Part shown: in pieces, positions 7,234 to 11,658 of the stretch
Numbering within the stretch: position 1 is the first letter of the stretch
Layout of the letters: each line of letters begins with the position of its first letter
Assembly: GCA_943325255.2 (NCBI GenBank)
Contig: CALPOS020000051.1
Coordinates: 1 to 11,658, forward strand
Length of the DNA: 11,658 nucleotides
Source: Sphingobacterium thalpophilum
GTDB taxonomy: Bacteria; Bacteroidota; Bacteroidia; Flavobacteriales; Flavobacteriaceae
Direction of reading: 5' to 3'
The notes under the pieces: generated by a model
What the model saw: only the letters and a program-made list of their open reading frames with translations
Databases searched by the model: none
What the model was told of the DNA's origin: nothing
Translations under genes and position numbers: made by a program

Positions 7234-8211
7234 CTAAAAATCGGCGTCGAAAGATATTTTTTGAGATTCAGAGTCTGTGCTCATCACTCCTGCTTTTTGG
7301 TATTCTGCCACACGTTTCTCAAAGAAATTGGTTTTCCCTTGCAATGAAATCATATCCATAAAATCAAACGGATTTGACGAATTGTATTCTCTGGTACAAC
7401 CCAATTCTACTAACAAACGATCGGCTACAAATTCTAGATATTGTGTCATTAAAACGGCATTCATTCCAATCAAACTCACCGGAAGTGACTCGGTAATAAA
7501 TTCTCTTTCGATGTTCAAAGCGTCTACAATAATTTCCTTGATTCTTTTCTTCGGAACTTTATGCACCAAGTGATGATTGTGCAAATGCACGGCGAAATCA
7601 CAGTGCACGCCTTCATCACGAGAGATCAATTCGTTAGAGAACGTCAATCCTGGCATCAATCCGCGTTTTTTCAACCAAAAAATCGCACAAAAGGCCCCCG
7701 AAAAGAAAATGCCTTCAACAGCCGCAAAAGCAATGAGTCTCTCTGCGAAAGAATCCGACTCAATCCATTTCAATGCCCAGTCTGCTTTCTTTTTGATGGC
7801 TGGAAAAACTTCAAGCGCAGTAAACAGTTGGTTTTTTTCGATCTCATCTTTCACATAGGTATCAATCAACAGCGAGTAGGTTTCGCTGTGGATGTTCTCC
7901 ATCATGATTTGAAAACCATAGAAAAATTTAGCTTCTGCATATTGCACTTCATTGACAAAATTTTCAGCTAAATTCTCATTGACGATACCATCTGACGCGG
8001 CAAAAAAGGCGAGAATATGTTTGATAAAGTATTTTTCATCAGCACTGAGTTTGTTTTCCCAATCTGACAAATCTTGGTGTAAGTCTATTTCTTCAGCAGT
8101 CCAAAAACTAGCTTCCATTTTCTTATACCATTCCCAAATATCGTGGTGTTTGATTGGGAAAATAACAAAACGGTTTTTGTTTTCTTGTAGAATAGGTTCT
8201 ATCGCTGACAT
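7234..8211 (-). CDS. nrdB: Ribonucleoside-diphosphate reductase class Ia, beta (small) subunit
   Basis: A 325-residue ferritin-like subunit that houses the diiron-tyrosyl radical cofactor and passes the radical to NrdA. The ligand set is complete with the spacing seen in known R2 proteins: Asp74 (AASDGIVNEN), Glu105 and His108 (MENIHSETY), Glu166 (AAVEGIFFSG), Glu200 and His203 (SRDEGVHC). The radical tyrosine is Tyr112. The C-terminal tail (SFDADF) matches the peptide that docks onto the alpha subunit. The sequence resembles the eukaryotic-type R2 (FWTAEEIDL, NENLAENF) more than the E. coli protein. The start is set at the ATG 8209-8211 (MSAIEPILQENKNRF). The frame runs 20 codons further upstream, but only to a TTG, and that stretch is non-homologous and lies inside a leader hairpin. 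It is first in the nrdB-nrdA-dgt series. Confidence 0.97.
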   Translation of the reverse strand: MSAIEPILQENKNRFVIFPIKHHDIWEWYKKMEASFWTAEEIDLHQDLSDWENKLSADEKYFIKHILAFFAASDGIVNENLAENFVNEVQYAEAKFFYGFQIMMENIHSETYSLLIDTYVKDEIEKNQLFTALEVFPAIKKKADWALKWIESDSFAERLIAFAAVEGIFFSGAFCAIFWLKKRGLMPGLTFSNELISRDEGVHCDFAVHLHNHHLVHKVPKKRIKEIIVDALNIEREFITESLPVSLIGMNAVLMTQYLEFVADRLLVELGCTREYNSSNPFDFMDMISLQGKTNFFEKRVAEYQKAGVMSTDSESQKISFDADF

Positions 8212-8234
8212 CTTTTGTATGTGAATTGAGTGAA

Positions 8235-8272
8235 TTTGTATCAAAAAGAGAGTGCTTTTTGACTGGTACAAA
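8235..8272 (-). promoter_or_regulatory. Bulged hairpin in the nrdB leader
   Basis: On the minus strand TTTGTA (8267-8272), a 4-base bulge (ccag), TCAAAAAG (8255-8262), loop cactct, CTTTTTGA (8241-8248) and TACAAA (8235-8240) form a 14-bp stem broken by a one-sided bulge. It ends 23 bp before the nrdB start codon. It could be a protein operator on DNA or an RNA structure in the leader. No U-tract follows, so it is not an obvious attenuator. Confidence 0.5.
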
Positions 8273-8301
8273 GATTACCTTTTGTAACGGAAAATGAAAG
8301 C

Positions 8302-8336
8302 CAAACTTATTCACAATCGAAGATAGTTTTTAACAA
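8302..8336 (-). promoter_or_regulatory. Candidate nrdB promoter
   Basis: The minus strand holds TAAGTTTG (8302-8309), a full match to the Bacteroidetes -7 box and identical to the box before the M36 gene. A TTG (8334-8336) lies 24 bp upstream, slightly beyond the usual spacing. Use of this promoter would give a leader of about 85 nt containing the bulged hairpin. A weaker box (TAATCTTTG, 8269-8277) lies closer to the gene and overlaps the outer hairpin arm. Confidence 0.45.
8307..8315 (+). promoter_or_regulatory. DnaA-box-like 9-mer overlapping the nrdB promoter
   Basis: TTATTCACA fits the DnaA-box consensus TTATNCACA exactly and overlaps the candidate nrdB -7 box by three bases. In E. coli the nrdAB promoter is controlled by DnaA through such boxes, so the position is suggestive. 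Only one exact copy was seen nearby, and a single 9-mer can arise by chance in AT-rich DNA. Confidence 0.35.
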
Positions 8337-8415
8337 ATTGATTTTTGGAAAGAGATTTTTCTATATTTTTTAAAAGCCTACAAATCAGTTATTTATAAAT
8401 GTATAAAAATAAAAA

Positions 8416-8435
8416 AACGCCTATTTATAAGCGTT
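8416..8435 (-). terminator. Probable terminator of the DUF3109 gene
   Basis: On the minus strand AACGC (8431-8435) and GCGTT (8416-8420) form a short stem around a 10-base loop, followed by a run of seven T and a further T-rich stretch. It lies about 60 bp past the DUF3109 stop. The stem is only 5 bp plus possible inner pairs, so strength is uncertain. Confidence 0.5.
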
Positions 8436-8454
8436 CTCGAGCAATTTTTACAAT

Positions 8455-8474
8455 TCAATTTTTAAGAAAATTGA
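8455..8474. other. AT-rich inverted repeat downstream of the DUF3109 gene
   Basis: TCAATTTT (8455-8462) and AAAATTGA (8467-8474) are perfect reverse complements around the loop taag. The hairpin lies between the DUF3109 stop codon and the GC-containing terminator hairpin. With no U-tract of its own it may be a 3'-end stabiliser or chance in AT-rich sequence. Confidence 0.3.
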
Positions 8475-8495
8475 CTTAGCAAATACAAGGATTTT

Positions 8496-9065
8496 CTACT
8501 TTGTTTTTAACTCCTCAGCGACCTTCTCTAACTCAGCGTACCAATCTTCGCCAAATCGTCGGATAAGCGCTTCTTTTACAAATTTATACACTGGAACTTC
8601 GAGCTCTTTTCCAAGTGAACAAGCATCGTCACAAATTTCCCAGCGATCATAATTGACGGCGGCAAATTCCGTAAAATCTTTCACTCGAATCGGGTACAAA
8701 TGACAGGAAACAGGTTTCTTCCATTCGACTGCGCCTTGATTATAAGCTTGTTCAATACCACAAAGCGCGGTTTTACCATCGTAAATGACGTAAGCACAAT
8801 CTTTTTCATCTACCAATGGGGTTTCTAAATCGCCGTCAGTTCCTTTGCGCCAAGTGCCTTGTGACTCAATGGCAGCAATACCTTCTGGCCGTAAAAAGGG
8901 TTTTACTTTGGTGTAAATGTCTTCTAAAATTTTTGTTTCTGCTTCAGACAAAGGCGCTCCCGCATCTCCATCAACGCAACAAGCGCCTTTGCATGCGGAA
9001 AGATTGCACACAAATTCTTTTTCAAGGATATCTTCTGAAACGATGGTTTTGCCGAGTTGAAACAT
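8496..9065 (-). CDS. DUF3109 family cysteine-rich protein
   Basis: A 189-residue soluble protein of unknown function, recognised as DUF3109 from its overall sequence. It has no signal peptide or membrane segment. Nine cysteines are spread through it: Cys20, 25, 29 and 30 in a C-x4-C-x3-CC cluster (VCNLSACKGACC), Cys90, Cys102, Cys121 in SCHLYPIR, Cys145 and Cys149. This resembles the cysteine pattern of YkgJ/UPF0153-type putative metal-binding proteins, so an iron-sulfur or zinc site is likely but not proven. The ATG at 9063-9065 is the only good start and lies 4 bp after a promoter box, so the message would be almost leaderless. It is divergent from the MarC gene and ends before its own terminator. 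No functional partner is evident among its neighbours. Confidence 0.85.
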   Translation of the reverse strand: MFQLGKTIVSEDILEKEFVCNLSACKGACCVDGDAGAPLSEAETKILEDIYTKVKPFLRPEGIAAIESQGTWRKGTDGDLETPLVDEKDCAYVIYDGKTALCGIEQAYNQGAVEWKKPVSCHLYPIRVKDFTEFAAVNYDRWEICDDACSLGKELEVPVYKFVKEALIRRFGEDWYAELEKVAEELKTK

Positions 9066-9069
9066 GGGG

Positions 9070-9077
9070 CAAAGATA
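9070..9077 (-). promoter_or_regulatory. -7 box of the DUF3109 gene
   Basis: TATCTTTG on the minus strand is a full match to TAnnTTTG. Only four bases separate it from the ATG at 9063-9065, so transcription should start at or within a few bases of the start codon. No clear TTG was found at the proper distance upstream. Confidence 0.5.
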
Positions 9078-9099
9078 AGCGCAATTTTGATTTAAATTG

Positions 9100-9111
9100 T
9101 TTTTCGAAAAA
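9100..9111. other. 12-bp perfect palindrome in the divergent intergenic region
   Basis: TTTTTCGAAAAA is a perfect palindrome about 35 bp from the DUF3109 start and about 90 bp from the MarC start. It could be an operator serving the divergent pair, but runs of A and T make such palindromes fairly likely by chance. Confidence 0.25.
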
Positions 9112-9172
9112 ACGAAACAGACAACAACGCCAAAATTAACTTCTATTTAGCGTTAAAAGACAACAAATTCGG

Positions 9173-9180
9173 TACTTTTG
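9173..9180 (+). promoter_or_regulatory. -7 box of the MarC gene set
   Basis: TACTTTTG, within the context ttcggtacttttgcg, matches TAnnTTTG fully and lies 19 bp before the MarC start codon. The -33 element is weak (TTA, 17 bp upstream). It probably drives the MarC gene and the two genes behind it. Confidence 0.55.
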
Positions 9181-9199
9181 CGTCCTAATTCTTCACGAC

Positions 9200-9775
9200 A
9201 TGAACTTCGACTTCAAAGAAATAGCTACCATCGGCATGGTACTTTTCGCCGTCATTGATATTGTGGGTTCTATCCCCATTATCGTCGACTTGCGAAACAA
9301 ACACGGTCACATCGAATCGGAAAAAGCGTCACTTGTTGCTGCGATTATTATGATTGTTTTTCTATTTATAGGTGAAGAATTTTTAAAACTAATCGGAATT
9401 GACGTACATTCCTTTGCAGTTGCTGGTTCCTTTGTATTGTTCTTTATTGCTTTAGAAATGATACTCGGTATTAGAATTTATCGCGACACGGAAGCCAGTT
9501 CCGCCTCAATAGTTCCTCTCGCTTTTCCGCTTATTGCTGGCGCGGGAACAATGACCACGCTACTTTCTTTGCGATCGCAGTTTTATGTTGAAAACATTGT
9601 AGTTGCAATTGTAATTAATATTTTTGTCGTTTACGGCGTGCTAAAATCCTCGGGGAAAATTGAAAAAATGTTAGGCAAAACCGGACTTGGTGTTGTCCGA
9701 AAAACCTTTGGCGTCGTGCTATTGGCGATCGCTGTTAAATTATTTGCCTCGAATGTTAAAGGTTTGTTCGTTTAA
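9200..9775 (+). CDS. MarC family (UPF0056) inner-membrane protein
   Basis: A 191-residue integral membrane protein with about six helices (approximately 7-29, 43-63, 70-90, 104-122, 130-149 and 167-188). Family hallmarks are DIVGSIPI (20-27) near the first helix and PLAFPLIAGAGTMTT (106-120). Length is normal for the family. MarC proteins were once linked to multiple antibiotic resistance, a link later withdrawn, and one archaeal member transports small neutral amino acids; the substrate here is unknown. The ATG at 9200-9202 follows a good promoter box. It leads a same-strand set with a small membrane protein (39 bp downstream) and an FAD-binding protein. Confidence 0.9.
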   Translation: MNFDFKEIATIGMVLFAVIDIVGSIPIIVDLRNKHGHIESEKASLVAAIIMIVFLFIGEEFLKLIGIDVHSFAVAGSFVLFFIALEMILGIRIYRDTEASSASIVPLAFPLIAGAGTMTTLLSLRSQFYVENIVVAIVINIFVVYGVLKSSGKIEKMLGKTGLGVVRKTFGVVLLAIAVKLFASNVKGLFV

Positions 9776-9814
9776 TTCAATTGTATTACTTTCACCTCAA
9801 ATTATAGTATTCAC

Positions 9815-10015
9815 ATGAAGATCTTTACTACTGTTTTGGTTGTGATCGCATTAGCGCTCATCATTTTCAACATTACACTTCTCGATTTTGATCACTTGTT
9901 TGAAGGCAATAGCGTTGTCGCTTTAATCGGTATTGCAGCTGCCTTTTGTGCTGTTTGCATTCTTTTGATTTTCAGAATGTCGAAAATGATCATCGAAAAA
10001 ACCAAAGATCAATAA
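9815..10015 (+). CDS. Small two-helix membrane protein, function unknown
   Basis: A 66-residue protein with two predicted membrane helices (about 4-22 and 33-54) joined by an acidic loop (LDFDHLFEGNS, 23-33) and ending in a charged tail (KMIIEKTKDQ). Cys45 and Cys48 lie in the second helix. The Met-Lys start, even hydrophobic pattern and tight packing (39 bp after the MarC gene, 3 bp before the next start) support a real gene. I do not recognise a characterised family. Both termini are predicted to be on the same side of the membrane, with the basic/charged tail favouring the cytoplasm. No separate promoter box is visible, so cotranscription with the MarC gene is likely. Confidence 0.75.
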   Translation: MKIFTTVLVVIALALIIFNITLLDFDHLFEGNSVVALIGIAAAFCAVCILLIFRMSKMIIEKTKDQ

Positions 10016-10018
10016 TTG

Positions 10019-10630
10019 ATGCTTGATGTTTTAATCATTGGTGGTGGCGTTTCAGGTGTTTCCTGCGCTTTGGTTTTAGGTTCTGCTCACAAAAAGCCTT
10101 TTGTTTCTGACAAAAAAATCGGAATTATTACCCATCAAAAAACTTCCTCTCTACAAGAAGCCTTTTTCAACAATGCGTACGGAATTCCACCAGGAACTTT
10201 AGGTTCTGATTTATTAGAGTCAAGTCTTGAAAATTTATCACAATTGTATCCGCATGTGCAACAAATCGCAGGAGAAAAGGTGCTCAGCATTGAAGGCACA
10301 TCTCCAAACTTAATTGTTGTAACCAATAAGAATCGCTACGAAACCAAAGCAATTGTAGTTGCCATTGGTTATGCCAATACTTTTGCCATCGAGGGTTTAA
10401 TGCAATTTGTTCAACCTCATCCAAAAGCTGTTGCTGAAAAGGAGCGGATTTTCTTAGTCAACAATGATCATAAAGTAACTGAAGGGATTTACGTCGCTGG
10501 TACTTTAGCCGGTTGGCGCAGTCAATTGTCAATTGCGGCAGGAAGTGGCGCTGCAGTCGCAACCGATATTTTAACATTGTGGAACAGTGGCATTGACTCC
10601 CAAAGTCACGATAGCATCAAGAAAATTTAG
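10019..10630 (+). CDS. Short FAD-binding oxidoreductase-like protein (thioredoxin-reductase fold, single domain)
   Basis: A 203-residue protein with an N-terminal Rossmann dinucleotide-binding motif (VLIIGGGVSGVS, glycines at 8-10 and 13), a second strand motif AIVVAIGYA (111-119) and a C-terminal segment GIYVAGTLAGWRSQLSIAAGSGA (156-178) that matches the FAD-contacting end of thioredoxin-reductase-like flavoproteins. It lacks the NADPH domain and any CxxC redox pair, and the usual Asp of the G-D motif is Thr162. So FAD binding is likely, but the electron donor and acceptor are unknown. The ATG at 10019 was preferred to the TTG directly before it. The gene follows the small membrane protein with a 3-bp gap, and its stop codon overlaps that of the convergent protease gene. 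Confidence 0.75.
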   Translation: MLDVLIIGGGVSGVSCALVLGSAHKKPFVSDKKIGIITHQKTSSLQEAFFNNAYGIPPGTLGSDLLESSLENLSQLYPHVQQIAGEKVLSIEGTSPNLIVVTNKNRYETKAIVVAIGYANTFAIEGLMQFVQPHPKAVAEKERIFLVNNDHKVTEGIYVAGTLAGWRSQLSIAAGSGAAVATDILTLWNSGIDSQSHDSIKKI

Positions 10631-11658
10631 AATTTTGAACTTAAAACGGCTTGAATCATTGGGTCTTGTTTCAATACAATTTCATAATACTTTTCTTCAT
10701 CATAAAGTTGACGCGCGAATTCGGCTGACAAATATCGTTTTACTAGTGGTTTGCTCTTAGATAAATTAAACTCAATACCATTCTGCGAAAGATAATTTTG
10801 AAAATTGGTGTAATACATTTCGTTTCGATTCATTTCCACTAGAAATTTTTCGAACGTCAAAACTTTAAAATTCAATCGATACTTGTCTAATTGTTCAAAA
10901 ACAAATTGACCAACAAATCCAGATTGTTGCATCAGATATGCAATACTGCCTTCTCCCTGTTTGCCTTCTAAAGAAATAAAGACATCCGGAACAATGCCTC
11001 CGCCACCATAAACCATTTTGCCTTTTGGTGTTTTGAATTTTAAAGTATCTGCTACTTTAATACTGTCTTTTTCGTACAGTTCTCCACTTTGAAAGCGTTC
11101 ATAGAAGTCGTTTGCATAGGCTTCTTCATTTCCTTTTGTATAGGGTTTTTGAATTGATCTACCTGTTGGAGTATAGTATCTTGCAATCGTTAATCGCACT
11201 GCTGAACCATCATCAAAATTCATTTCTTGCTGCACCAAACCTTTCCCGAATGAACGCCGTCCAACGATGGTTCCTCGATCATTATCCTGAATGGCACCCG
11301 CCAAAATTTCGCTTGCCGAAGCACTGTTTTCATTGATTAAAATAATAACTTTTCCTTCTTCGAAATCACCGACATCTGTCGCTATTGACTTTTGAATTTC
11401 ATTTCTTTTGTTTTTGGTAAAAACAATTAGTTTCTTATTGATCAATAACTCATCGGCGATTTTGACCGCAGTTTCAACGTAACCGCCGCCATTGTCGCGC
11501 AAGTCAATGACAAAAGTCTTCATCCCCGCATTCCTCAGTTTGGTCATACCATGTTGAAATTCGTCGCAAGTCGATTCTGCAAAACGATTGATTTTAAGAT
11601 ATCCGGTATTTGAATTAAGCATCAAAGACGCATCAACGCTTTTGATTGGCACTACATC
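10627..11658 (-). CDS. S41 family C-terminal processing protease, C-terminal part
   Basis: The last 343 residues of a serine protease of the S41 (Ctp/tail-specific) family; the reading frame is open to the window end, so the N-terminus, including any signal peptide and most of the PDZ domain, lies outside. The visible part starts at the end of the PDZ domain (VPIKSVDAS) and contains the catalytic core. The nucleophile is Ser114 in NSASASEI, the general base Lys139 in SFGKGLVQ, exactly 25 residues later as in characterised family members, and Gln143. (Residue numbers count from the window edge.) A GTG near the edge is an internal codon and not the start. A C-terminal extension of about 150 residues follows the core, as is common in Bacteroidetes members. 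These enzymes act in the periplasm on misfolded or C-terminally tagged proteins. The gene converges on the FAD protein. Confidence 0.92.
   Translation of the reverse strand, partial: DVVPIKSVDASLMLNSNTGYLKINRFAESTCDEFQHGMTKLRNAGMKTFVIDLRDNGGGYVETAVKIADELLINKKLIVFTKNKRNEIQKSIATDVGDFEEGKVIILINENSASASEILAGAIQDNDRGTIVGRRSFGKGLVQQEMNFDDGSAVRLTIARYYTPTGRSIQKPYTKGNEEAYANDFYERFQSGELYEKDSIKVADTLKFKTPKGKMVYGGGGIVPDVFISLEGKQGEGSIAYLMQQSGFVGQFVFEQLDKYRLNFKVLTFEKFLVEMNRNEMYYTNFQNYLSQNGIEFNLSKSKPLVKRYLSAEFARQLYDEEKYYEIVLKQDPMIQAVLSSKF

Noticed and set aside
8212..8271. Extended N-terminus for NrdB from an upstream TTG
   Set aside because: The extra 20 residues do not resemble R2 proteins and are encoded by the leader hairpin; the ATG at 8209-8211 gives the usual start.
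8212..8495. Small gene or NrdR boxes in the nrdB upstream region
   Set aside because: No open frame with a credible start was found in these 284 bp, and no paired 16-base NrdR-box motif could be recognised.
11650..11652. GTG as the start of the S41 protease
   Set aside because: The frame is open beyond it to the window end, and the residues there match the interior of S41 proteins at the end of the PDZ domain.
1..11658. A novel defence, toxin-antitoxin or biosynthetic system
   Set aside because: All sizeable genes belong to recognisable housekeeping, envelope or secreted-enzyme families, and no nuclease, toxin, transposase or integrase gene was found.

Overview
The window looks like a chromosomal segment of a member of Flavobacteriaceae, most likely Flavobacterium or a close relative. 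The evidence is the AT-rich base composition, promoter-like boxes of the Bacteroidetes type (TAnnTTTG) instead of sigma-70 -10/-35 hexamers, no obvious Shine-Dalgarno sequences, a secreted protein with a type IX secretion (T9SS) type A sorting tail, and a DUF3109 protein of the kind common in Bacteroidetes. Assignment to species is not possible from the sequence alone.

Layout: (1) 1-2810, a secreted M36 (fungalysin-type) metallopeptidase on the minus strand, with its own terminator and a good flavobacterial promoter. (2) 2863-8211, a deoxynucleotide-metabolism block on the minus strand, in transcription order nrdB, nrdA, dgt: both subunits of a class Ia ribonucleotide reductase followed by a dGTP triphosphohydrolase. 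The spacers are long (369 bp between nrdB and nrdA, 240 bp between nrdA and dgt) and filled with repeats: two inverted copies of one palindromic element flanking nrdA, a GC-rich REP-like hairpin nested in one of them, and two different arrays with 8-bp periodicity. (3) 8496-9065, a cysteine-rich DUF3109 protein on the minus strand. (4) 9200-10630, a compact plus-strand set divergent from it: a MarC-family membrane protein, a 66-residue two-helix membrane protein and a short FAD-binding oxidoreductase-like protein. (5) 10627-11658, the C-terminal part of an S41 (C-terminal processing) protease on the minus strand, converging on the oxidoreductase with overlapping stop codons and cut by the window edge.

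How the genes work together: NrdA and NrdB reduce ribonucleotides to deoxyribonucleotides, and Dgt removes excess dGTP, so the central block can make and trim the dNTP pool. The nrdB leader carries a long bulged hairpin and an exact DnaA-box-like 9-mer overlapping a candidate promoter, which would suit replication-linked control. The other genes are ordinary core or envelope functions with no clear functional link to the block. I found no phage, transposase, CRISPR, defence or secondary-metabolite genes. The noteworthy material is the intergenic repeat architecture and the nrdB leader, not a new multi-gene system.
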